DNA from: Rhizobium redzepovicii
Lineage (GTDB): Bacteria > Pseudomonadota > Alphaproteobacteria > Rhizobiales > Rhizobiaceae
Assembly (NCBI RefSeq): GCF_019793435.1
Contig: NZ_JAILYH010000003.1
Span: 62,001 to 126,000, forward strand
Direction: 5' to 3'
DNA length: 64,000 bases
The notes below the pieces were generated by a model. That model was not told the DNA's origin. It did not search any database and saw nothing but the letters and a program-made list of their open reading frames with translations. Positions 30,641-39,271 of the stretch are shown in pieces; the first letter of the stretch is position 1; every line of letters starts with the position of its first letter. Made by a program: the position numbers and the translations under genes.

Positions 30641-30832
30641 TCAGAGCCGATCGACGGCGCCCTTGAGCTTGTCCTTGACCTTGCCGGTTGCGACTTGTCC
30701 CTTGCCCTTGGCCTCCTGGACGGCGCCCTTGGCTTGCATCTCGCGATCGTCCGTCGCCTTGCCGACGGCCTGCTTGGTCTTGCCGGCAATTTCGTTTGCC
30801 TTGCCGGAAATCTTGTCGCTGGTGCTACCCAT
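30641..30832 (-). CDS. CsbD family general stress protein
   Basis: The 63-residue, lysine-rich hydrophilic protein starts MGSTSDKISGKANEIAGKTK behind AAGGAGA. It consists of the amphipathic repeats typical of CsbD (GKANEIAGKTKQAVGKAT, KGAVQEAKGKGQ). CsbD-like proteins are induced by stress in many bacteria (sigma B-dependent in Bacillus), but their molecular function is not known. A longer reading from 30871 adds residues unlike the family. Confidence 0.9.
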   Translation of the reverse strand: MGSTSDKISGKANEIAGKTKQAVGKATDDREMQAKGAVQEAKGKGQVATGKVKDKLKGAVDRL

Positions 30833-30931
30833 AAGTGATGTCTCCTTGGTCGGCATGGGCCTTTTGTCCATGCTTGCCGAAATGAAACGTCACTCTTGGC
30901 TATTCGTTCCCGCTGCCGTCAGGCCAGCCTT

Positions 30932-31537
30932 TCAGGCATGGCCGGCTTCGGCCGAAAGCATCGCAGCGGTCACGCCCATGCCGGCGAGCGCCCGCTCGTA
31001 TTTGTCATCGAGGCTGCGGTCGAAGATCAGTTCCTCATTGGCCGGGCAGGTGAGCCAGCCATTGTTGACGACCTCGCTTTCGAGCTGGCCGGCCGACCAG
31101 GAGGAATAGCCGAGCAGCATCGTCGCCCGCGTCGGCCCATCGCCCTTGGAGATGGCGCGGACGATATCGAGCGTCGCCGTCAGGCAGATGTCGTCGCTGA
31201 CGGGGATGCTGGAGTCGCTGGAATAATCGTCCGAATGCAGCACGAAGCCGCGGCCGCTTTCCACTGGGCCGCCGGTCTGGATCGGGAAATCGCGCGCCCG
31301 CTTCGGCAGCACGATCGAATCTTCCTGCTTGATCATGTCGAGATGCAGCAGCACATCGGTGAAGGTGAGGCTCTGAGGACGGTTGATGACGAAGCCCATG
31401 GCGCCGGCATCCGAATGCGCGCAGATGTAAATCACGGTGCGCGCAAAATTGCGGTCTTCCATGCCCGGCATGGCGATGAGGAACTGGCCATCGAAGAAGC
31501 CACGTTCCCGTCTGTTCTTCAGCGTCAATAAGGACAT
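30932..31537 (-). CDS. YqgE/AlgH family protein
   Basis: The 201-residue protein starts [14 protein letters not shown] behind a strong AGGAGGAA. It has the family blocks [52 protein letters not shown] and [13 protein letters not shown]. The family is widespread and was linked to alginate regulation in Pseudomonas, but its biochemical role is not settled. It is divergent from the DsbD-like gene. Confidence 0.93.
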   Translation of the reverse strand: MSLLTLKNRRERGFFDGQFLIAMPGMEDRNFARTVIYICAHSDAGAMGFVINRPQSLTFTDVLLHLDMIKQEDSIVLPKRARDFPIQTGGPVESGRGFVLHSDDYSSDSSIPVSDDICLTATLDIVRAISKGDGPTRATMLLGYSSWSAGQLESEVVNNGWLTCPANEELIFDRSLDDKYERALAGMGVTAAMLSAEAGHA

Positions 31538-31678
31538 CGTTCCTCCTGCTGCTAGACCGCACCAAGGCCTCGACAAAAGAAACATGGGCCAATGTCACAC
31601 ATCAATCAACTGAAAATGAAGATTTAAATCGCCGCGACTTCTGGCGGCCAAACAGCACATTCGGTAAACCTTTGTTCC

Positions 31679-32530
31679 ATGATGATTATTTCCTCAGGCC
31701 CGCGCAGGCTTTTAATCGCGGTTGTATCGGTGGCCGCAGCCCTTGTGCCGTCTTATTCCGCCCATGCGGAAATGAGCCCCTGGGCGGACAACGAGGGCGG
31801 CCGCATGCGCCTCGTGGGGCTGGCGCCCGATGCCGCCGGCAAAATCCGCGCCGCTCTTCAGATCGAGCCGAAACCCGGTTGGATCACCTATTGGAAAGAG
31901 CCAGGCGGCAATGGCATTCCGCCCCAGATCACCATCGCGGCGGGCAGTGGCGTCACGCTCGAAACCATCGCCTATCCCGTTCCGAAGCATTTTTTCAACG
32001 GCGCGATCGAGGATATCGCCTATGACGCGCCGGTGACGCTGCCGCTGTCGCTGACGGCGGCCGGCAAAGGCCCGGTTACGATCGACGCCTCAGCCTTCAT
32101 CGGCATCTGCAAGGATATCTGCATTCCCTTCCAGGCGGATTTGCAGCTGAAGCTTGGCCCCGCCATCCAGTCGCACCCGCAGGAGGAGGCGATCCTTCAG
32201 GCTGCCGATGCGAGGCTGCCGAAGCCGCCATCGCCGGATTTCGACGTGACGGCGCATGCGATGTCGCCCGATAGGAAGACGCTGTCGCTGACGCTCGCTT
32301 TGCCGGGCAGGGGGCCGGGCGAGGGCAAGGCCGCGCCCGATATCATCGTCACCGGCCCGAGCGGCTATGCCTTCACCAAGCAGATCGGCGGCAAACGCGA
32401 CGGCGCCACCTTCAAGGTCGATGTATCAATCGGCAAGCTGCCAAAGGATTACGACATATCCGGCAAGCGCTGGGGCGTGCTGGTCATCGACGGCGAAAGG
32501 GCGATGGAGACCACACTTGCCTTTCAATGA
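31679..32530 (+). CDS. Periplasmic DsbD/ScsB N-terminal-domain protein
   Basis: The 283-residue protein has a signal peptide (about 1-30, ending AHA). It is followed by a domain like the N-terminal periplasmic part of DsbD/ScsB (MRLVGLAPDAAGKIRAALQIEPKPGWITYW). Paired cysteines lie in FIGICKDICIPF (Cys144, Cys148). The DsbD membrane and thioredoxin domains are absent, so it stands alone. A role in periplasmic thiol reduction is inferred. It is followed, 94 bases on, by a peroxiredoxin gene. Confidence 0.82.
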   Translation: MMIISSGPRRLLIAVVSVAAALVPSYSAHAEMSPWADNEGGRMRLVGLAPDAAGKIRAALQIEPKPGWITYWKEPGGNGIPPQITIAAGSGVTLETIAYPVPKHFFNGAIEDIAYDAPVTLPLSLTAAGKGPVTIDASAFIGICKDICIPFQADLQLKLGPAIQSHPQEEAILQAADARLPKPPSPDFDVTAHAMSPDRKTLSLTLALPGRGPGEGKAAPDIIVTGPSGYAFTKQIGGKRDGATFKVDVSIGKLPKDYDISGKRWGVLVIDGERAMETTLAFQ

Positions 32531-32624
32531 TGGGCTCCTATAGTCGCCTCGATCCCCTGCTGCGCCCGCCGCCAAGCAGAACCCCAAAGCCGGAAACCCC
32601 CAAGCCAGAACCAAGGAGAACACC

Positions 32625-33110
32625 ATGACCATCGCGATCGGCGACAAGCTTCCTGCCGCCACCTTCAAGGAAAAGACGGCTGACGGCCCGGTCGAAATCA
32701 CCACCGATCAGCTCTTCGCCGGCAAGCGCGTCGTGCTCTTTGCCGTGCCGGGCGCCTTCACGCCCACCTGCTCGCTGAACCACTTGCCGGGTTATCTCGA
32801 AAACCGCGACACCATCCTTGGCAAGGGCGTCGACGACATCGCCGTTGTATCAGTCAACGACTGGCACGTGATGGGCGCCTGGGCGCAATCCTCCGGCGGC
32901 ATGGGCAAGATACACTTCCTCGCCGATTGGGATGCCGGCTTCACCAAGGCCGTCGGCCTCGACGCCGACCTCTCCGCCGGCGGCCTCGGCCTCCGCTCCA
33001 AGCGCTATTCGATGCTGGTGGAAGACGGCGTGGTGAAAGCCCTCAACGTCGAGGAAAGCCCCGGCCAGGCAACGGTCTCGGGTGCTGCCGCGATGCTGGA
33101 ACAGCTCTGA
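32625..33110 (+). CDS. Peroxiredoxin, Prx5 type with a single cysteine
   Basis: The 161-residue protein reduces peroxides through the peroxidatic Cys49 in VPGAFTPTCS. It contains no other cysteine, so it must be recycled by an external thiol such as glutathione or glutaredoxin. The rest (DIAVVSVNDWHVMGAWA, GLGLRSKRYSMLVEDG) matches the PRX5-like family. The ATG at 32625 follows AAGGAGAA. An intrinsic terminator follows at 33131. Confidence 0.95.
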   Translation: MTIAIGDKLPAATFKEKTADGPVEITTDQLFAGKRVVLFAVPGAFTPTCSLNHLPGYLENRDTILGKGVDDIAVVSVNDWHVMGAWAQSSGGMGKIHFLADWDAGFTKAVGLDADLSAGGLGLRSKRYSMLVEDGVVKALNVEESPGQATVSGAAAMLEQL

Positions 33111-33130
33111 GCTTCCGTTGCTGATGGATG

Positions 33131-33157
33131 AAGGGCGGCCATTCGGTCGCCCTTTTC
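33131..33157 (+). terminator. Intrinsic terminator after the peroxiredoxin gene
   Basis: AAGGGCGGCC and GGTCGCCCTT pair around ATTC with one G-T position. The right arm ends in a CTTTT tract. It lies 20 bases after the stop codon. Confidence 0.82.
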
Positions 33158-33214
33158 GCTTGTGTGACCGGCTCGCTCTCGGGCGGCCAAGTTGCAGCGC
33201 GATTGTGACGCGCT

Positions 33215-33790
33215 TTAGTCCTTCATCGGCTCACCGAGCGTATGCATCAGCCGGTTCGCCCAGCCGAAGATGGCAGACGAGAGGACGAGATCGAGAGCCT
33301 CCAACTCGTCAAGCCCGACGTCTGCCAGCGCCTGCGCGTCGGACGCGACCGCCTTGGGCGGTGTGGTCGACAGTCGGGCTGAGAAGTCGAAGATTGCCTG
33401 GAGGTGCTCGTCGAGCGTCGCCTCGAGACCGTCGGCGAATACGGCCTCGATGACATCAGTGCGTTTTGTCAGATTGTTGAACCGGGAGGCATGGACGGCC
33501 GCGCAGTAGACGCAGCGGTTGACGACGGAGGCCGCGACCGCGCCCAGTTCGCGCTCGCTCGCCGCCAGTCCGTCCTTGCCGTACATGATCAGGTTGAACA
33601 GCGGCGAGCGGACCGCGAGCGTCTCGGGGTCGTGCGCCAGGGTCAGCACATAGGGCGAGATGCCCTTGTTCGATGGCGTCGTCTGCATCGCTGCATGCTG
33701 CTCGTCGGTAGCTGTCGCGAAATCGACCGGAACGACATAGGGCTGCCAGCGCGGCACCGTGGTGGTGAAGGTGTGGACGACCTCGCTCAT
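33215..33790 (-). CDS. Carboxymuconolactone decarboxylase/AhpD-like peroxidase-related protein (Avi_7169-like)
   Basis: The 191-residue protein has the AhpD-type active-site motif C-x-x-C-x-x-x-H in NRCVYCAAVHASR. The AhpD fold is used by alkylhydroperoxidases and related redox enzymes. Length and overall sequence fit the family named after Agrobacterium vitis Avi_7169. It overlaps the upstream CMD gene by 4 bases and is divergent from a LysR gene. It probably serves the same unknown pathway as the flavoprotein and transporter to its right. Confidence 0.8.
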   Translation of the reverse strand: MSEVVHTFTTTVPRWQPYVVPVDFATATDEQHAAMQTTPSNKGISPYVLTLAHDPETLAVRSPLFNLIMYGKDGLAASERELGAVAASVVNRCVYCAAVHASRFNNLTKRTDVIEAVFADGLEATLDEHLQAIFDFSARLSTTPPKAVASDAQALADVGLDELEALDLVLSSAIFGWANRLMHTLGEPMKD

Positions 33791-34269
33791 CGCATCTCTC
33801 CCAGCAGCTTCAGGCCGGCGAGAACCCGCACCTGGTAATTGACGAAAGCCGCAAGCTCCGCGAGCCGGACGATGTCGGCGTCGGTGACGCCGACCTGAGC
33901 CAATGCCTCGACATGGGCACGCGTGGCATCGCGCGGCGCGAGCGTCAGCCGGTCGGCATGACGAACGATCTCCGCAGTGCGCGGGTCCGTCACATTCGTG
34001 TCGGGCTCGGCGAGCAAGGCTGTCGCCGCTTCGCCGGCGCGGGCAACGAGCGTGTCGTAGTGGCTTGCGAGCGCCGGGCTGCGGTTGTGGCGCGCCATGC
34101 GGGCGGCGAGCGCGGCCCTCAGGCCGTGGGACAGTCCGCCGGGATCGCGTGGCAGAAGCACGGCGTCGTGGGCCGCTTCACTGAGGCGCAGGATTTCCGC
34201 GCGTTTCCCCACGGCTTCCGCGAGGGCTGAACCCGGGCTCACGGAGGCAAGAGTTTCGATGAGTGTCAA
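33787..34269 (-). CDS. CMD-domain protein lacking the CxxC motif (Avi_7170-like)
   Basis: The 160-residue, all-helical protein resembles the CMD-domain family named after Avi_7170 and is always short of cysteines. This copy has none, so it cannot do AhpD chemistry itself. It may be a structural partner of the CxxC-bearing protein encoded next. The genes overlap in ATGA. The assignment rests on paired context and overall composition, so it is less sure than its neighbour's. Confidence 0.65.
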   Translation of the reverse strand: MTLIETLASVSPGSALAEAVGKRAEILRLSEAAHDAVLLPRDPGGLSHGLRAALAARMARHNRSPALASHYDTLVARAGEAATALLAEPDTNVTDPRTAEIVRHADRLTLAPRDATRAHVEALAQVGVTDADIVRLAELAAFVNYQVRVLAGLKLLGEMR

Positions 34270-34396
34270 AACAAGCTCCTCAAGACGTCAAAGGACATAA
34301 GCCCTAGGTAGGCCTGACGCCTCATTATGTCAAATTGGAATGATAAGCAGCAGTCGATGTGAATTTTTTATCTATTTCCCGTCGTCAAATGAGAAT

Positions 34397-34414
34397 TGTC
34401 ATGCTTTACTGACA
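34397..34414. promoter_or_regulatory. Inverted repeat before the LysR gene, possible LTTR site
   Basis: TGTCA (34397-34401) and TGACA (34410-34414) form an inverted repeat with an 8-base spacer just upstream of the GAAGGAGAG ribosome binding site of the LysR gene. A further pair GACATAA/TTATGTC occurs at 34294-34300 and 34325-34331. LysR regulators bind such interrupted repeats in divergent promoters. This is suggestive only. Confidence 0.4.
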
Positions 34415-34430
34415 TGAAGGAGAGTGTTTG

Positions 34431-35429
34431 ATGTCCACTATGCATTCTAACTCTTTCGATATAAGGCAACTTGAAGCCTTCGCAGCGGTGATGTCCGCCG
34501 GCAGCGTGACCGGGGCGGCAAGGCTGCTGGGACGATCGCAGCCGGCGGTCACGCGGCTGATCCAGGATCTGGAAGCCGATATCGGCTATGCGCTGCTGCA
34601 TCGAAGCGGCCCGCGCATCAGCCCGACCGCGCGCGGTCTGCTCTTTCATGCCGAGGTGGAACGCCATCTTGCCAGCCTTGCCCACATCCGCGAACGGGCG
34701 AATGCCATCGGTCTCGATGAGCCGCCGTCGCTGACGATCGCGGCCACGCCTTCACTTGCGGCCGGCGTTCTGCCCCAGGCGATCGCGGCCGTCGCGCCGG
34801 ACCTGATACCGCGTCATCTCCATGTGCAGGCGCTGGCGGCCGAGAACGTCGTGCAGGCCGTGCTCGCCCGCTCCGCAGACTTCGGCATATCAAGCCTGCC
34901 GCTGGAACATCCCGGTCTCGACGTGCACTGGATTGCCGAAGCGCCCTGCGTCGTTGCGCTCGCCGCGAACGACCCACTGGCCAGCAATGACGTGGTGCGT
35001 CTTTCCGATCTCGCCGAGCGCCGCATCATCACGCTCGCCAATCCCTACCGCCTGCGGCACCGCATCGACGAAGCCCTGGAACGGGCGGGCGTCGCGCCGC
35101 AACGGATGATCGACGTCAACGCTTCGCTGACGGCCCTCACCATGGTCCGGGCCGGACTGGGAGCGGCCATTGTCGAGCCGGCAACCGTCTGCGGCGTTCC
35201 GCTCGAGGGGATCGTGATGCGCGCCCTCGACCACACCATCCCCTTCCTGTTCGGCGCCATCTCGCCGGCCGCGATGCCGCTGACCCCGACGGTCGCCGCC
35301 GTCATCGATACGGCGCGCGCGGTGGCCCTGGCGATGCCCGGGTGCCGGCTGCATGACGCAGGCGGCGTCGAAGCATTGGCCGACACCGTCTACGGCGGTA
35401 GCCCGATGACCGAGGAGGTGCCGTCATGA
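34431..35429 (+). CDS. LysR family transcriptional regulator
   Basis: The 332-residue protein has an N-terminal winged helix-turn-helix (about 8-68; FDIRQLEAFAAVMSAGSVTGAARLLGRSQPAVTR, read in two parts) and a periplasmic-binding-like effector domain. It starts at ATG 34431, 7 bases after GAAGGAGAG. It is divergent from the two CMD genes and overlaps the flavoprotein gene by 4 bases. It therefore probably controls both arms of the cluster in response to the pathway's substrate. Confidence 0.92.
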   Translation: MSTMHSNSFDIRQLEAFAAVMSAGSVTGAARLLGRSQPAVTRLIQDLEADIGYALLHRSGPRISPTARGLLFHAEVERHLASLAHIRERANAIGLDEPPSLTIAATPSLAAGVLPQAIAAVAPDLIPRHLHVQALAAENVVQAVLARSADFGISSLPLEHPGLDVHWIAEAPCVVALAANDPLASNDVVRLSDLAERRIITLANPYRLRHRIDEALERAGVAPQRMIDVNASLTALTMVRAGLGAAIVEPATVCGVPLEGIVMRALDHTIPFLFGAISPAAMPLTPTVAAVIDTARAVALAMPGCRLHDAGGVEALADTVYGGSPMTEEVPS

Positions 35430-36916
35430 GCGACCTCTCGACGTTTCCGAACAATCTCGAGGCTCTCGAGGCACGCCTGCGGCAGGACCTTGCCTGGCTG
35501 GAGCTGCCGGCCAAGTCCTGGGTTCCGCCCCGCCTCGTCGATGGCCAAGGGGTGGTCGACGTCGTGATCATCGGTGCTGGTATGGCCGGGCTCGTGGCCT
35601 CCGCCATGCTGAAGCGGCTCGGCGTCGCCAACCACGTCGTTCTCGACAAGGCGCCTGCCGGAAGCGAGGGGCCGTGGGTCACCTTCGCCAGGATGCGAAC
35701 CCTTCGCTCTCCCAAGCAACTGACCGGGCCGGCGATGGGCCTGCCGGCGCTGACCTTCCGCGCTTATTACGAGGCGCTGCACGGCCGCGATGCCTGGGTC
35801 GCGCTCGACAGGGCGCCGCGTGAGACATGGATGGACTATCTGGTCTGGTATCGACGCGTGCTTGACCTGCCGGTGCGCAATGGGGTCGCCGTCGATGCCA
35901 TTCGTCCGCGCGCCGACGGCCTGCTCGACGTCGTCTGCCGTCACGATGGCCGGACCGAAACGGCAATCGCGCGCCACGTGGTGCTGGCGACGGGCCGGGA
36001 CGGCCTGGGCGGCCCCTTCGTGCCGCCGATCGCCAATGACGTCGATCGCAAGTTCTGGGCTCACACCGCCGACGAAATCGATTTCACCGCATTGCGCGGC
36101 AAGCGGGTTGGCGTCGTCGGCGCCGGCGCCTCGGCGATGGACAACGCCGCCACCGCGCTCGAGGCAGGCGCTGCCCGGCTTGACCTGTTCGTGCGCAGGA
36201 CCGACCTGCCACGGATCAACAAATTCACCGGCATCGGCAGCCAGGGCGTGGTGCACGGCTTCGCCGGTCTGCCGGATGACTGGAAGTGGCGCTTTCTCGA
36301 CTATGCCATGCGCTCGCAGACGCCGCCTCCGCGTCCGAGCGTCTTGCGTGTCAGCGCTTTCCCGCAGGCCCATTTCCATCTGGGAAGCCCGATCGACCGG
36401 CTGCAACAGCAAGGCGACCATATCGTCGTGACGACGCCGAACGGCAGCTATCCCGTCGATTTTCTGATCTTCGGCACCGGGTTCAAGGTCGACCTGACGA
36501 ACCGGCCGGAACTTGGCCCCGTCGCATCGCATATCCGTCTGTGGCGCGACCGCTTTCCCGTGCCCGCGGATATGCGAAACGACGAGCTTGAAACCTCGCC
36601 GGACCTCGGCGACGCGTTCGAGTTCCTCGAGGTTGAGCCGGGGGCCTGCCCGGCGCTGGCCCGCATCCACTGCTTCAATTTCCCGGCCACCCTCAGCCAC
36701 GGCAAGCTCACGGGCGATATTCCGGCGATCAGCGAAGGCGCCGACCGGCTCGCCCGCGGCATCGTCAGGGCGTTGTTCGTCGCCGACCGCGAGCGTCATT
36801 TCGCCGATCTCCAGGCGTTCGACACGCCCGAGCTGCTCGGAGACGAGTGGGCCAACGACGAGACCACGACGCTTTCCGATCTATCTGCCGAAAGGACACC
36901 GACCCGAAATGCTTGA
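35426..36916 (+). CDS. FAD/NAD(P)-binding flavoprotein monooxygenase-like protein
   Basis: The 496-residue protein has two dinucleotide-binding motifs, VVIIGAGMAG (46-55) for FAD and GVVGAGASA (229-237) for NAD(P). An ATG motif near 188-190 and an F-x-x-HTADE segment (210-216) recall flavin-containing monooxygenases. The full FMO fingerprint F-x-G-x3-H is not clean. It could oxygenate or oxidise a compound brought in by the adjacent ABC transporter. It overlaps lysR by 4 bases and the ATPase gene by 8. Confidence 0.82.
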   Translation: MSDLSTFPNNLEALEARLRQDLAWLELPAKSWVPPRLVDGQGVVDVVIIGAGMAGLVASAMLKRLGVANHVVLDKAPAGSEGPWVTFARMRTLRSPKQLTGPAMGLPALTFRAYYEALHGRDAWVALDRAPRETWMDYLVWYRRVLDLPVRNGVAVDAIRPRADGLLDVVCRHDGRTETAIARHVVLATGRDGLGGPFVPPIANDVDRKFWAHTADEIDFTALRGKRVGVVGAGASAMDNAATALEAGAARLDLFVRRTDLPRINKFTGIGSQGVVHGFAGLPDDWKWRFLDYAMRSQTPPPRPSVLRVSAFPQAHFHLGSPIDRLQQQGDHIVVTTPNGSYPVDFLIFGTGFKVDLTNRPELGPVASHIRLWRDRFPVPADMRNDELETSPDLGDAFEFLEVEPGACPALARIHCFNFPATLSHGKLTGDIPAISEGADRLARGIVRALFVADRERHFADLQAFDTPELLGDEWANDETTTLSDLSAERTPTRNA

Positions 36917-37649
36917 GCTCAAAGATCTAAAGCTGTCCTACGGCAACACCCAGGTCCTGAACGGTGTCGATCTCTCGGTGAACCGCGGCGACGTGGTGTC
37001 GATCATCGGCCCCAGCGGCACCGGCAAGACAACATTGCTGAAGTGCATCAACTATCTGGCGAAGCCCGCCTCCGGCACGATCGCCTTCGATCAGGTCAGG
37101 ATGGACTACCGGAAGCCGGACAGCACCGCGGTCCAGGCGATCCGGCTGCGGACAGCGATGGTCTTCCAGCAGTTCAACGTCTTCAAGAACATGACCGTCA
37201 TTCAGAACGTGATGGATCCGCTCGTCGTCGTGCAGCGCAAGTCGAAGGAGGAGGCGCGTTCGATCGCTTTGCAGGAGCTTGAGCGGGTGGGGCTTTCGAA
37301 CAAGGTCGACAGCTACCCGTCCCAGCTGTCTGGCGGCCAGCTGCAGCGAACCGGCATTGCGCGGGCGCTGGCCGTGAAGCCGGATGTCATGCTCTTCGAC
37401 GAACCGACGTCGTCGCTCGACCCCGAACTCGTCGGCGAAGTTTTGAAGGTGATCAGGGACGTCACGTCGTCAGGCATCACCTCGCTCCTCGTCACCCACG
37501 AGATGCAGTTCGCCAAGAACATCTCGAACCGCATCGTCTTCATGGATCGGGGCGTTGTCGCCGCTCAAGGCAGCCCCGCCGAGATCTTCGACACGCCCAC
37601 CAACCCGCGCCTTGCCCAGTTCCTGAATTCCGAACACTCCATCCAGTAA
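36909..37649 (+). CDS. Polar amino acid-type ABC transporter ATPase
   Basis: The 246-residue protein has Walker A GPSGTGKT, Q-loop FQQFNVF, signature LSGGQLQR, Walker B VMLFDEPTSSLDPE and H-loop VTHEM, the pattern of the GlnQ/HisP class. The start ATG at 36909 gives MLELKDLKLSYGN and lies inside the end of the flavoprotein gene. It works with the binding protein and two permeases encoded next. Confidence 0.93.
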   Translation: MLELKDLKLSYGNTQVLNGVDLSVNRGDVVSIIGPSGTGKTTLLKCINYLAKPASGTIAFDQVRMDYRKPDSTAVQAIRLRTAMVFQQFNVFKNMTVIQNVMDPLVVVQRKSKEEARSIALQELERVGLSNKVDSYPSQLSGGQLQRTGIARALAVKPDVMLFDEPTSSLDPELVGEVLKVIRDVTSSGITSLLVTHEMQFAKNISNRIVFMDRGVVAAQGSPAEIFDTPTNPRLAQFLNSEHSIQ

Positions 37650-37665
37650 AGAAAGGATGCCTGAC

Positions 37666-38490
37666 ATGTCTTCCATCAAGTCGACTTCCCGCCGCACCTT
37701 CGGCCTCGCTGTCGCCGGTGTTGCCTTGGCCCTCGCAACAGCGGGCGTATCGCATGCCGAGGACGTGCGCACCATCAAGATCGCCACGGCTGCCGAATCC
37801 AAGCCGCTCTCGTGGGGTGCCATCGGCGTCGAGCCGCAGGGTTACGAACCCGACGTCCTGAAGGCGATTAACGCCAAGCTGCCCCAGTACAAATTCGAGA
37901 TGGAGGGTGCAGCCGACATCGCTCAGGAGACCGGCCTTGCGACCGGAAAATACGACATCGCGACCGGCGGCTACTACCGGGCGCCCGCTCGTGAAAAGCA
38001 GTTCCTCATTCCCGAGAGCCCGATCGGCGCCAGCCTGATCAAGATCTACAGCCGCAAGGATAGCGGCATCAACGAGATGAAGGATCTGGTCGGCAAGAAG
38101 ATCGTGCCGGTGACGGCCGGCGGCGGCATCTACAAATTCGCCACCGCCTGGCAGGAAAAGAACCCCGACTTCAAGATCGAGATCACCGCCTCCAGCGCCG
38201 GCATTCCCTATCCGGATCGCCTGAAAGAGGTCGAGAACGGCAAATACGACGCGCTGGTTCTGCCGTCGAACCTCGGCGAGCAGACGGTCATCGACCAGCA
38301 GAAGCTCAACGTCAAGGCAAGCGAGCCGGTCGCGATCAACAACACCTTCGTGCTGATCCATCGCTCCGAGGAGAACAAGGCGCTCTCTGCAGACATCGAC
38401 AAGGCTCTGAAGGAGCTCAAGGCCGACGGCACGCTCGCCAAGCTCTCGCAGAAATGGTTCGGCGAGGACATCATCACCTACATGAAGTAA
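37666..38490 (+). CDS. ABC transporter substrate-binding protein (amino acid type, family 3-like)
   Basis: The 274-residue protein has an N-terminus with twin arginines (STSRRTFGLAVAG) and a cleavage site after SHA. This looks like a Tat signal, unusual for this class. The mature part is a type II periplasmic binding domain (KIATAAESKPLSWGAIG, GYEPDVLKAIN, and a basic region GYYRAPAREKQF). I took ATG 37666, 9 bases after AAAGGA. The substrate is unknown, but neighbours suggest an amino acid-like or amine compound. Confidence 0.88.
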   Translation: MSSIKSTSRRTFGLAVAGVALALATAGVSHAEDVRTIKIATAAESKPLSWGAIGVEPQGYEPDVLKAINAKLPQYKFEMEGAADIAQETGLATGKYDIATGGYYRAPAREKQFLIPESPIGASLIKIYSRKDSGINEMKDLVGKKIVPVTAGGGIYKFATAWQEKNPDFKIEITASSAGIPYPDRLKEVENGKYDALVLPSNLGEQTVIDQQKLNVKASEPVAINNTFVLIHRSEENKALSADIDKALKELKADGTLAKLSQKWFGEDIITYMK

Positions 38491-38544
38491 CGCCCAAGGC
38501 AGGCCGACGATCAAGGCTGAATTTGAAACAAGGAGTGTTCCAAA

Positions 38545-39252
38545 GTGGACCTTTCCATCATGATCCCCGAGCTGCTCAAGGCATTGCCGCTGACGCTTGC
38601 GATCACGTTCACGGCCATGATCGCCGGCTTCCTGCTGGCGCTGATTGCGACGACGTTCCGGGTGCGCAGGATACCGGTTCTCAGCCAGCTGGCTGACCTC
38701 TACGTGTCCTATGCCCGGAGCGTCCCCGTCGTGCTGCAACTGTTCGTCGCCTTCTACGGACTGCCGCTGATCGTCGCTCTGTTCGAGGTCGAGGACTTCG
38801 TGTCCCCGAATGTCGCGGCGATCGTCGGCCTCAGCCTCTACCATGGAGGCTATCTTTCCGAGGTTCTGCGGCCAGCCTACCTCGCCGTAGAACGCGGTCA
38901 GCATGACGCCGCCGACAGTCTCGGATACACTTTCCTTCAGAAGATCCTTCGTGTCGTCGGACCCCAGGCGGTGCACATCGCCCTGCCAGGCTACGGCAAT
39001 TCGATCATCTACCTCATCCACAACGTCGCACTCGTGATGTACATCGGCGCCGCGGATGTCATGGCGACCGCCCATCTCGTCATGGAGCGCGACTACAATC
39101 AGTACCAGTTCGAGACCTACCTTGTGCTGGCGGTGATCTATTCGCTGCTATGCCTCGTGGCATGGATGGTCGTGCGCTTTTTCGAAACGCGAAACGCAAA
39201 GTTTGCGCCCAATACCGCACCGGCCAAGGCCACCATGATGGCAAGCGTCTGA
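38545..39252 (+). CDS. Amino acid ABC transporter permease (HisM/GlnP type)
   Basis: The 235-residue membrane protein starts at GTG 38545 behind AAGGAG. It has the HisMQ-type N-terminal segment (LPLTLAITFTAMIAGFLLALI) and the EAA-like coupling loop (AVERGQHDAADSLGYTFLQK) followed by a conserved proline-poor helix. Five helices are predicted. It pairs with the next permease. Confidence 0.9.
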   Translation: MDLSIMIPELLKALPLTLAITFTAMIAGFLLALIATTFRVRRIPVLSQLADLYVSYARSVPVVLQLFVAFYGLPLIVALFEVEDFVSPNVAAIVGLSLYHGGYLSEVLRPAYLAVERGQHDAADSLGYTFLQKILRVVGPQAVHIALPGYGNSIIYLIHNVALVMYIGAADVMATAHLVMERDYNQYQFETYLVLAVIYSLLCLVAWMVVRFFETRNAKFAPNTAPAKATMMASV

Positions 39253-39271
39253 TCGAATAGGAGGTCATCAC

